DNA of 32,233 bases from Cytidiella melzeri (taxonomy: Eukaryota; Basidiomycota; Agaricomycetes; Polyporales; Irpicaceae), in the NCBI GenBank assembly GCA_022592445.1, contig JABYQR010000455.1, forward strand, positions 1 through 32,233, given 5' to 3'. Below are positions 10,296 through 18,706 of the stretch, piece by piece. The notes under the pieces were generated by a model. It was not told the origin of the DNA. It worked only from the letters and a program-made list of their open reading frames with translations, and ran no database searches. Numbering within the stretch: the first letter of the stretch is position 1; every line of letters begins with the position of its first letter. The position numbers and the translations under genes were made by a program.

Positions 10296-10299
10296 TAAT

Positions 10300-10925
10300 T
10301 GTTACAAACGGTCTTCACACCCTATTATTTTTCTTTACTTCTTCGATTGCCTTGATAACTAGTTATCTTCTTTACAATTACCTCTACAATCCAACTCGTC
10401 TCTCCTCCATCATTCCCTGATCCACATCGCCTCCGTTCAACATGGACTATTATGTTATCAGTTGCCTTCTGGTGTCCATTCAAACCTCGGACCTAACTCC
10501 GATTGGCTACCATTACCTTGGTTCAACCCTCAGCCTTTCCATACCTCCGTTACCACTCCATCGGGTCCAACCCCGTCTATCCCCTGTTTCGGATCCAACT
10601 CCACCTATCCCCTGTTTCAGGTTCAACCTCTTCTCTATTGATCTCTGCCTCATGTTTTACCTTTCTATTGTTCCTTGTTTCCGCACCTTGACGGTCTTTT
10701 CTCTCATTGGCTTTCCAGAGTAGTGGCTGTTCTCTGTGTATTGTTCTTCCTTTCTGTTCCTCCGATTCGCTACCACTACCTCGGACTGGTCCAACAGTAG
10801 TTAGGTCAACATGTATAAATAGCCGCTAGACATGGGGCTAGAACCTCAGTCTATCCACTTCGTATCAATATTCCTTCTATCAAACCATCATCTGTCTACC
10901 ACTGTGCTTGACAGCGACCGCGCAG
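10300..10925 (+). repeat. LTR-like insertion between F2 protease and RT
   Basis: About 625 bp without pol coding lies between the protease frame and the RT linker. It starts TGTTACAAACGG at 10300, has a plus-sense TATAAATA at about 10812-10819 and a pyrimidine-rich stretch, and ends in the 10910-10940 area. That composition resembles a U3-R-U5. I could not find a matching 5-bp duplication: GTAAT on the left is not repeated on the right. Its identity as an LTR is therefore inference. It does not resemble the F1, F2 or F3 LTRs here. Confidence 0.4.
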
Positions 10926-10926
10926 C

Positions 10927-11525
10927 CTAGACCATCATCAGACCTTGAGTGTAGCTACACCAAGGGGTTCTGACCTCACAACTTGTCCCTTGCCAATAGT
11001 CGGTCTTAACAGTAACACGGCCCTTAGCCCAGTCAACCAACGGGTTGTAGTGGGAGAGCCAGTCGTATCCTAGAACAATAGAAGCAAATTTGTCAAGATT
11101 TGTGATGTAGAACGGAATCGTACAGGTTTTTCCGGATGGAAAGAGGATCGGGAGTGTTATCATGAATTGAATCAAAGACCGTGAAAGACCATCAAACAAT
11201 CGGAGCGGAATCGGCGGAATGGATTGGATCGGTAAAGCAAACCTCTGAGCAGTGGAAATGTCTATGAAATAATGTGAAGAACCGCTGTCTACTAGAGCAT
11301 GAAGAAGCATAAGTGGGAAATTGGGACAGGACATGGAAATATATAAAGCATCAGAGGAAAGACTGGACGCATTGAGAAACACCTCCATAGGTGCACAAGC
11401 AGGATCAGCGCAGCCCTCAACTTGTGCGGAGGACTGAGGGCTGCTCAGACTTTTCCCGACCCGGAGTTGGCGGTAGCGGTCGATGTTGCGAGTTGGGCAG
11501 CTCGGGCCTTTCCTGCACGGCAACA
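10927..11525 (-). pseudogene. F2 aspartic protease region of pol
   Basis: The frame overlaps the end of gag in the -1 frame. The active-site motif LVDSGSSHYFID is followed by the flap and the second conserved segment IVLGYDWLSHYNPLVDWAKG, as in retroelement pepsin-like proteases. The reading ends at TAG just after 10927, at the edge of the LTR-like insertion. Up to that point the protease frame is undamaged, so this part of pol decayed little. In the live element it would be made only by ribosomes that shift at 11451-11457. Confidence 0.8.
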
Positions 11526-12344
11526 CTCACTTGCGCAATGTCCGGATAGGCCGCAGAACAAACAGAGGTTGTTTGCAATGCGGCGAGCTCGTTTGTTAAC
11601 CGAGAGCTTACCGTTGCTGCCTAGGAGGTTAGCAATTGGGTTTGGCTTCGGCATTGCAGTGGAGATTGAGGTGGATACAGTAGTGGTAGCGGGGGAACAA
11701 GGGTTCAGATTGTGCTGCCTAGAACCCAAAGCAACGGGGGCAGCAGTAGTGGTAGTGGTAGTAGTCGAGGTAGAGGTCGACTTAGCAGGTTTCTGTTCCG
11801 GATCGGTCTTTTCCCTTCCACCCTGATGTTCCCAGTATTGTTGATCCCATTTCAGAGCCATCTGCTGAAGGCTCGAGAGGGAGTTTGGCTTGCCGTTCGT
11901 CGTAATGTTATTTTGCAGACGTTTGGGGAGGCCGTCGTAGTATCGGAATTGGAGGGCGCGGTTGTCCCAGCCTGTGCGGACAGCGTAGCGAGTGAACCGG
12001 AGGTTATACCAGAATAGTGTTTTGTTGGATGGCATCTGGAGGTTTGAGAGCTTTTGCTCCGCTTCACCGACATCGTCCGCAGGCCCAAAGTGGGTGCAGA
12101 TCTTGGCGACGAAGGCAGTCCAGTTTTTGAGCCAGTCATACTCCAAAAACTTAGTACCTAATGTCTCGGCTACCTCGTTTGCCAAGTCCTTGGAGTCGGC
12201 GTACGGGGAGTGCGCGCAAGAAATTGATTGGTTAAAGCGGATGTCCTCCCATTGCTGGTACTGGAGGAACTTCAATTCAAACCACTCGAGAGCGGCGTCG
12301 GTCAAATACAAGAAGGCAAACATGACCTTCTTCTGACCGGTGTT
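11445..12344 (-). pseudogene. F2 Gag, N-terminally truncated
   Basis: About 299 codons remain. The capsid-type region has ALEWFELKFLQYQQWED, then a segment ending NLRFTRYAVRTGWDN and YYDGLPKRLQ. A Thr/Ser-rich linker leads to a CCHC zinc knuckle, CLFCGLSGHCASEC, at about 11523-11564. The gag stop is TGA at 11445-11447. The original N-terminus is lost: upstream of 12344 the frame runs into the F1 LTR, so the open frame to 12425 is a chance LTR-gag fusion without an ATG. Confidence 0.85.
11451..11457 (-). promoter_or_regulatory. -1 ribosomal frameshift heptamer at F2 gag-pol junction
   Basis: On the minus strand, gag codons TCG GGA AAA GTC TGA contain G GGA AAA in the phase required for X XXY YYZ slippage, one codon before the gag stop. 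The protease/pol frame is open in the -1 frame here (AAA then AGT CTG ..). This is the textbook arrangement for making Gag-Pol by -1 programmed frameshifting. I did not model a downstream stem-loop or pseudoknot. Confidence 0.75.
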
Positions 12345-13102
12345 TGACACGGAGACGGGGCTCGACGTGACAATCAGGGACACAAAGTGGATATTGACGA
12401 GGAGGTGGTGGCAGGCTTGTAGCACAGTGCTCTCACCAGCTATCAGACTTTATACAAGTATCTAGCCCAGTAAAGACCAAGTTAGTATTGGGTACTACTA
12501 GCTATGTAGTACAGGAGGGGTTTGCTTACCTAGCCCAGTAAGGACCAAGAGGTAGAGATGGGGGCTAGGAGCGTACATGCAGCTGCTTGTTTAGACTTCA
12601 GGGACCTGCGCACAGACCATGTTGAGGGCAGGCTTTGCAAGGAGCCGTGTGAACAAAGAACAAAAGAACTACCTAAAGGAGAACAATAGCTATTGTCTAG
12701 ACCTTGCCAAGAACTCTACTCGTGAGAGAATCTATCTAAAAGGAGACCAACTATTGTATTCCATTCCCATCCCTGTGAGAACATCCTTCCATAAAGAGAA
12801 CAACAGGGAAAGAACAATAAGGAGCCCATGTGGACAGTATCTATGACGTCAAACCCTAGCTATGGGCTGAGCCATGTGCTTGTAGCCATGTGGTCTTACT
12901 TGAGCTAAGTCACATGCCAGTGTGACGTAGTAGCAAGTAATGTGACCATGTGGAGTGTCTAAGCCACGTGATACGGGCGCTTAATAGACGTGCAAAGGAG
13001 TTTATGCAGAGGAGGTTGCAACTGGGTTGCAACCCGGAGTTTTACAGATAAAAACAAGACGTAAATTGCGAAAATTAAGGGCTAGTCAGGCCATCCATGA
13101 CA
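12345..13102 (-). repeat. LTR of family F1 (copy A), old
   Basis: 758 bp, starting TGACACGG and ending CATGACA on the plus strand; the sense is minus (TGTCATGG..). It matches the LTRs at 24889-25646 (same orientation) and 26903-27660 (inverted). The promoter TATATA of the other copies reads AAACA here, so the TATA box is lost. It carries the palindrome ACAATAGCTATTGT at 12683-12696. It adjoins truncated F2 gag on the left. Confidence 0.9.
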
Positions 13103-13190
13103 TTACCCCCCCCCCTCCTCAAATCGAGCGTTCTCGCGAAGCATCACTGTGCTGTGGTGATAGATGACTTCTACCCGTCTACAGGGATTC
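13103..13190 (-). mobile_element. Stub of F1 internal sequence with polypurine tract
   Basis: Directly after the LTR a C-rich run (minus strand: a purine tract ending GGGGGTAA) is the PPT. The next ~70 bp match those after the LTR at 25646, then homology stops at about 13190. LTR A is therefore the 3' LTR of an F1 element whose remainder is gone. Confidence 0.75.
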
Positions 13191-14183
13191 CTTGGCACTC
13201 AGTCCAAATATAGAACATATGAGTGACTGCTGAGTACCATATCCCCCTATTTTGAGTAGTATATACTGTTGGCTAATGACAATCCATACCACTATACTTG
13301 AGTACGAGCAACCATATATTTGTGTCATTCATCCTGACTATATTATTGCACTACATTTGAGTAACAGCAGACATACATTTGCGTTGTGTGGATGGTTATA
13401 CATACCATCAAAATAGTATACCAAACAAACATGAATAGCAGCCAGCATTACAATGTAACTGCTGTCAAAGAAGCATACATTGACCACATTTTACATGACA
13501 TTAAAGATATATATTCTGTGCAGCTATGGGTGTAGGAATGGATATACATCAAGTACAATTTCTTTGGAGTTTGTCATTGTTTTGTGTGCAACCCACATGA
13601 AAGCAACTGGGCATGACCTCATTTGAGCGGACCTGCCCCAATGCATAGAACCATCATTTGGGTGTGTGCTAAGATGTCTTGCCACGCATTTTAGGTACCA
13701 GCCCATATATATAGCAGAGGGTGTTTAGGATACATAACACGAGATTGGCATGTGTACCAATTACTCCGCTATGATGTATTCAGTGTGAAATGCATTTGAA
13801 CCAAGGTTCATTTTGCATTCATGGGAGCACAGTATACACAGGAGCTACACAATTGGTTCTCATTGTTGTGTGTGCAACCCACATGGAAGCAATGGGAATG
13901 ACCTCATTTGGCGGACTACCCCATGTATAGCAGTGTCATTTGGTATGTGCTAAATGTTTGCCCGCTTTTACGTACCAGCCATATATAGCAGAGGTGTTCA
14001 GATACATACACGAGATTGCATGTGTGCAATTACTCTGCTATGATGTTTCAGTGTGAATGCATTGAACAAGTTATTTCATTCATGGAGAATATACAGGAGC
14101 TACACAATTGGTGTCATTGTTGTGTGTGCAACCCACATGGAAGCAATGGGGAATGACCTAATTTGGGCGGACCTACCCCCATG
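13191..14183. repeat. Decaying tandem repeats, period about 250-300 bp
   Basis: Three units start near 13557, 13860 and 14112, each with TGTGTGCAACCCACATG. The first two continue through a CATATATA..AGCAGAG block and an ACACGAGATTG block to an ACAGGAGCTACACAATTGG-like end. The third runs into the next promoter. Unit 2 is shorter than unit 1, mostly by many scattered single-base losses rather than one deletion. No gene is supported; 13191-13540 holds nothing I recognise. Confidence 0.7.
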
Positions 14184-14190
14184 TATAAAA
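14184..14190 (+). promoter_or_regulatory. TATA box of the 14350 ORF
   Basis: TATAAAA lies about 160 bp upstream of the ATG at 14350, inside the last tandem repeat unit. The other units have related CATATATA tracts, so the promoter may come from the repeat. Confidence 0.4.
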
Positions 14191-14349
14191 GTGTCATTTG
14201 GTCGCAAGCATGCATAGCTCAAATGTCTGTGATGTCAATGTTCCCCATGTTCCATTTTCAGCACTTTACTTCCCCGGCCTGCCCCGGAATGTTCCGTGTT
14301 CATTTTGAAAACTGAAACACGACATCTTCCCTCACTTTGGAACCCAAGC

Positions 14350-15063
14350 ATGTCTCACTCAAGGAGGATTCCCACCCGCCGCATCCCGAGGATCACTCCG
14401 GCCAATGTTCCTGCCTCACTAGAGCAATGGCACCTGCCAGGAAGTCGAGCAACCTTGGACTGGGGTGATCTTCTTCCAGATCCCCAAAGCTCTCACAGCT
14501 ATGAGAGCCTTTTTTCTGCAACGGTCAATAGCCCTTCGCCTTCCAGCCTTGGATCTTCTCAAACCACCTGCGCTGAGCAGAACAATGCTTGTCAGTACCC
14601 TGCTGGCTACACTGATCATCTCCACCACCACTCTGCCGACCACACGTACAATCTTCACCGTCTTGCCCACTCCGACTACAGCCAGAATAATCAGCCTTCC
14701 AACCTAAGTGGGATCAGGAGTGGAGTTATGGTGTGTGCCAGCCCTACTTGCCAGGACTGGAAGGATCGAATGATATCACCATGGAGAGTATATTGGGCCC
14801 CAAAGCGCATTGTGCGAGGAGCAACGGTGTTACTGGATGCGTCTGGCAGGGGAGAGGGAGAGGTGGCGTACAAGATTGAGGGGATATACTCAGAGGCAAG
14901 GTTGTCAATTGGTATGTGGGCCAGTCCTGTATATGACGACACCTTGCCTACCATTATACTCTTCATCCCTCATGGTTATGCTCGTCTGAGCTTTGTGGAT
15001 AGACTGGTCCGTAGAATACGCCGTAGCCAGCTTCTGGGTGGTAGCAGCTTTCTGTTCTTCTGA
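14350..15063 (+). CDS. Hypothetical protein, possibly the 5' part of a gene
   Basis: This is a 237-residue open frame. I chose the ATG at 14350 (MSHSRRIPTRRIPRITP) because it is the first good ATG after the TATA box; the frame is also open upstream. The first third is basic and Ser/Pro-rich, then His/Ser/Asn-rich (HLHHHSADH). From about residue 125 it looks folded: VMVCASPTCQDWKDRM, then RGATVLLDASGRGEGEVAYKI, then a hydrophobic TIILFIPHGY and an Arg-rich helix. I do not recognise a family. The stop lies inside a 110-bp tandem duplication at 15040, so the end may be altered. It is convergent with the dioxygenase gene at 15596. Confidence 0.4.
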   Translation: MSHSRRIPTRRIPRITPANVPASLEQWHLPGSRATLDWGDLLPDPQSSHSYESLFSATVNSPSPSSLGSSQTTCAEQNNACQYPAGYTDHLHHHSADHTYNLHRLAHSDYSQNNQPSNLSGIRSGVMVCASPTCQDWKDRMISPWRVYWAPKRIVRGATVLLDASGRGEGEVAYKIEGIYSEARLSIGMWASPVYDDTLPTIILFIPHGYARLSFVDRLVRRIRRSQLLGGSSFLFF

Positions 15064-15255
15064 CTTTGTCATATTTTTCTACAGATGTTTGCTCACCGCC
15101 CTTCATTTCTACGCTCTTTTATTGAAGAATCACTCTTTTCATGGTATAACGGTAGCAGCCTTCTGTTCTTCTGACTTTTTTAACAGACTTTTGCTTACCA
15201 CCCTTCATTTCCATGTTCTTTTCTTGAAGAACCACTCTTTTCTATAGTATACTCG
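15040..15255. repeat. Tandem duplication, two units of about 110 bp
   Basis: GGTAGCAGC(T/C)TTCTGTTCTTC starts both units (15040 and 15151). Each continues through a TTTGCT(C/T)ACC(G/A)CCCTTCATTTC segment to AACCACTC/AATCACTC. The first unit overlaps the 3' end of the 14350 ORF. Confidence 0.75.
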
Positions 15256-15595
15256 AATTTTCTACTCCTTGAAAATCACACAAACGTGTTTTTGTTCACT
15301 TGCTTAAAGAGGTAAAGTTTGGTTCATAGTTATGCCCGCTGAGGGTAGAATAGTGTATATACAAATCAAGGAGTACATGTGGAAAAGTATACATACTGCC
15401 AGCAACATAAGCAAGGATCATTGTATCTTCCAAACATATACATACAGAAAAGCACGTATTGTATTGCTACGTGAGTACCAGTAATGTTACACATTTAAAT
15501 AGGGTGCATATGGGCTTAAGTGCTGCTTATTAGACACACAGGCCTAGAAAACATGATTGCAATTGTTCTTTACATGCAGCAGTAGCTCGCATGCA
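15256..15595. other. Convergent intergenic region
   Basis: No gene is supported between the two convergent reading frames. The sequence is AT-rich and holds the likely 3' end of the dioxygenase gene. Confidence 0.4.
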
Positions 15596-16829
15596 TTACT
15601 GTTCATACATATTTGCATTTCTACCAAGGAAACTTGTGTCCAGATGCTTGCCAAAATCAGACAAGAATGGTGCAGCTCCAGGATTAATGCCCATATGCTC
15701 TGCCACCAGGAACCTGTGGTAGTGAGCATACGCAAGTCTGTCCCCCCCCCTTCCAATCCTTCACTTCATGTTGCAAGGCATTGCCTGCAGTAAAGCAAGC
15801 ATCTCCAGGATGATATCGCACACTTGCACCAATATCCGTTAGATCCAGCTTGCAGTCTTGATCTGTACCACAGCTGAATAGAAGATCATACCAGGCAGGG
15901 CGGCCAAGTTGGTCCCGATGAGAAGGAGTGACCCAGTTACCAATAACCGCTATACCAGAAAACACCGAGAGCCAAAAGCCACTTTGACTATATGTTGCCT
16001 CAACTCCAACACCATTGATTCCGTTATGGACCATCTTCATCCCGGCCAGAAATTGAGTAGGAGCAGCTAGACAAGTCACTGCATTGAGAACATATTCTGC
16101 TGGCCGTATGCACCAGAGCCATTTCCCTACATCGCTGTTTGCAAGCATTGAGCTTTGATGAATAGGATAGCGTAATGTCTTTGCTGCTGGTCAGAAAATG
16201 TCAGATTAACACAAAACAGGCGTACCTCATGTCCCTGAGCAAACCAGCATACTGAAATATCTGTTACTCCAAGAAGGCCGCCAGTGGGACGGTGTAGATT
16301 TCTTCGAGATCTCCAAGTAGTTGATTTGTCAGTGATGTTTTTTTTGCAATTCAGAGGAGATGTATTTGCAGCCATTGTACATTGTCTCCTTGGGTTTTTT
16401 GACATGAACGCACATTCTATGTTCAGATCAAGATGTATACGTACTTTTCTTGATTGGAATAGTAAGCGCGGCAGCACCCATACTAACACTTGTCCAAGTT
16501 TGTCAACAATTACAGATGGCTCATTCAAATCCCCCAGGTATGTTGATCCAAAATATTTCCGCAGTGTTTCAGTATCCCGCTTCTTTCCTTCAGATGAATC
16601 AACTTGGAAGGCCTTTACTTTTGCTGACCAGGCTTCAAGACCCCAAGGAACACGAGCTGCAAATTGATGATGAGAGCATATTCATGTCAGTGTTACAATT
16701 CCTGAAGAATGAAGAAGAATTGTTCCAGTGTGCTCCAGCACATTGATGCCTTTTCAGATGTGACCTTTTTGTCCCCCAAAGTGTGGGAATTTGATGGCAG
16801 AATACAGACAATAACAGTGCCAATAACAA
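15596..16829 (-). pseudogene. TET/JBP-type 2OG-Fe(II) dioxygenase gene, frameshifted
   Basis: Family members oxidise 5-methylcytosine or thymine in DNA; Agaricomycete copies are expanded and linked to transposons (family knowledge). Exons on the minus strand: up to 16697; intron 16696-16657; 16656-16226; intron 16225-16179 (47 nt, branch TCTGAC); 16178 to TAA at 15596-15598. Conserved pieces are PSVIVDKLGQVLVWVLP, CWFAQGHE, and the double-stranded beta-helix core TPSHRD (Fe ligands His about 15918-15920 and Asp about 15912-15914), WYDLLFSCG, RYHPGDA, and LQHEV (third ligand His about 15768-15770). A G9 run at 15742-15750 shifts the frame. With one G fewer it reads on as GGDRLAYAHY, supplying the Arg expected to bind 2-oxoglutarate, and about 50 further residues. 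No ATG fits the first exon (open to 16829 from TTG), so the start is unresolved. Confidence 0.75.
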
Positions 16830-17390
16830 AATAACAAAGTGGAATATGTGTGCGAGGAGTAGAGGCTGTTAAGCTTCGAAGATGAGTCTTATTATTCTTG
16901 CTGCTTCAGCAGCTCTGCTTATATACATGTCTGTATCTACTTATGTAAGCGACTACTATACATGTCTACTTCAGCTATTCTACTGTATTACTAAGTGCAT
17001 GACTCATGCATGACTCATGCTATGAGTGCATGACTCATTGTATGACTAGGCTCAGCACTTGTACCAGAGGCGTACATAATGAGTAAATGACTCATGCTAG
17101 TACTTGTCCTCAGATGTATGCTTTAGGCATCCTCTGGAGTTGTACTACGTGCTTTCCATGTCATTTCCTATGCTACTAGAACACAGGCGTACATATATGT
17201 ATAGTACTACTACAACCCATATCTGTACGTCTCAGCTAATGTGATGGTTACTACTAGAGTTTCCATATACGGCTGCATAATTCCCATACTAAGATTGTGG
17301 GAACTCTGCTACCTAAAGCGTCCTTGTAATAAGGCGTGGGAAACTACATATCATATCATATTATATTATATATAGTTTTAACAAATTTAC
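16830..17390. promoter_or_regulatory. Probable promoter region of the dioxygenase gene, with TGACTCA cluster
   Basis: On the minus strand a TATATAAG box lies at 16918-16926. Upstream of it four TGACTCA sites (Gcn4/AP-1 consensus) occur at 17000-17006, 17011-17017, 17031-17037 and 17088-17094. One is part of the 17-bp palindrome-like ATGAGTGCATGACTCAT at 17022-17038. The rest is AT-rich with CATGTATAC-like motifs, and no ORF is supported. A bZIP role is inference from the consensus. Confidence 0.5.
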
Positions 17391-18473
17391 CTCCTTTACT
17401 TTGCCCTTGTTCCGCTTCTTGTTCTTCTTCTTCTTTTTGTCCGCAGCATCCACCTCCATAGGAGTGGACGTATCCTTTTCCTTCGCAAAGATCTGGCCCT
17501 GTGCTTTCTCTGGATAGACCTTCTTGTGAATGTCAAGCAAGAGGTCGAGGAATTGAGGCCATGTGGTAGGGATTTGATTTTCATCTTTCCCAATCATGAC
17601 AAGCCTCATGTCCTTCTCGATGACGTGCTTGAGCTTATGGATAAGCAAGTTGTCCTTGAATCCAGAAAGCCTGCCAAGCGTACGGAAGCGTTCCGCGTAC
17701 TTGACGAAGTTCTTGTGCGCCAGATCTGTGTTATTGAACAAGGCATTGAGCTCCTTTCGAGCGCCCTCCTTGTCATCCCGTTGACCGTATTGTACCTTGA
17801 GCTCGTTCTCGAACTCTTCCCATGTTCCGATTGTCTGACCCTTCGTCAGCTTCTTGATCCACGGCTCCATGTATTGAGCCGCCGCACCTGAGAGCCGGTT
17901 CATCGCGACGGCAATATGTTGCCTGTCTGTAGCAACGTTTTCGTGGACAAGCCACAGAGAGATCTTGTTCAACCACTCGTTGAACTTGACCTTGCCATCA
18001 GTGCCGTTGAATTCCGGAGGTTTGCCAATCTTAGGCTGGCGCGAAGATCCTCCTTGTCCTTGAGACAAGGGAAGCTGGTTGATCTGGTTGACCACATTTG
18101 TGATCGTCGTTTTGACCATATCCAGGTCAGTGTCCATGCGCTGGACTTGGGTGTCAGCAGCGCACTGCGAATATAGGTCTTGAGCGACCTTATCCACATA
18201 TTCCTGGAGGTTATCCTCCAGAAGCGACAGCTGGTTGTTCCAGATAAGAACCATCTGATTCATCATGTTGTGGACTATGGCAGCAGTTGCTCCACCTTCA
18301 ACCGTACGAGTAAAAGCCCTTTGGGCTGTGTTCAGGTTGTGGAAAATGTGCTGCTCAAAGTTTTCCACCGAAGGGTTGTAAACAATTGGCGTGATCTTGC
18401 CAAAAGTCACGGAGTGGGTGAGGTTAGAGGCAGCGGGAGCAGCGTTGGATCCGGCGTTGGATTGAGAGGCCAT
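17391..18473 (-). pseudogene. F3 Gag, C-terminally truncated
   Basis: The ATG at 18473 gives MASQSNAGSNAAPAASN. A coiled-coil-like region (about residues 60-130, QLSLLEDNLQEYVDKVAQ) is followed by a linker ending KIGKPPEFNGTDGKV and a capsid domain of the retrotransposon-gag type (FNEWLNKISLWLVHEN, then MNRLSGAAAQYMEPWI, WEEFENELKVQYGQRDD, FVKYAERFRTLGRLSGF). A Lys-rich tail (KKKKKNKKRNKGKVKE) comes next, where a zinc knuckle would be expected. The element sequence ends there at a GTAAATTT motif in AT-rich DNA, and the reading closes at 17361. Confidence 0.8.
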
Positions 18474-18706
18474 TGCTTCTAATTTCTTAGTTAGCAAAGG
18501 ATAAGCGAAATACTATTTCTAGTATAAGAAGAAGAGAAACACCACTTTTCACACATTGAACTCTTGTCAGAGTTGTTTTCACACATTAAATCCTTTTCAG
18601 GAAGTTGTCACCAAGTAAAATGAGGCTTGTCAGCCCATACATTTTATTCCATTTCCGCATATACAAAGGTGTTCATTTCGAACAGCCCTTCTAGTAGGTC
18701 TAAAAT

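Larger units (their letters stand above)
5870..12344 (-). mobile_element. Degraded Ty3/gypsy chromodomain retroelement (family F2), 5'-truncated
   Basis: Read on the minus strand the order is gag (zinc knuckle), protease, RT, RNase H, integrase, chromodomain, PPT, 3' LTR. This is the Ty3/gypsy order. The 5' LTR, leader and N-terminal gag are missing because an F1 LTR begins at 12345. The pol region carries several stops, an out-of-frame deletion in RT, a solo LTR at 9029-9754 and another insertion-like block at about 10300-10925. The element cannot be autonomous. The outer end of the 3' LTR is only approximate. Confidence 0.85.

Noticed and set aside
12345..12425. Extension of F2 gag into LTR A as a real N-terminus
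   Set aside because: The extra codons are LTR sequence, have no ATG, and recur at the other LTR copies.
16389..16445. An intron starting GTACGT at 16444 in the dioxygenase gene
   Set aside because: The exon is open straight through and no AG acceptor nearby keeps the downstream CWFAQGHE frame in phase.
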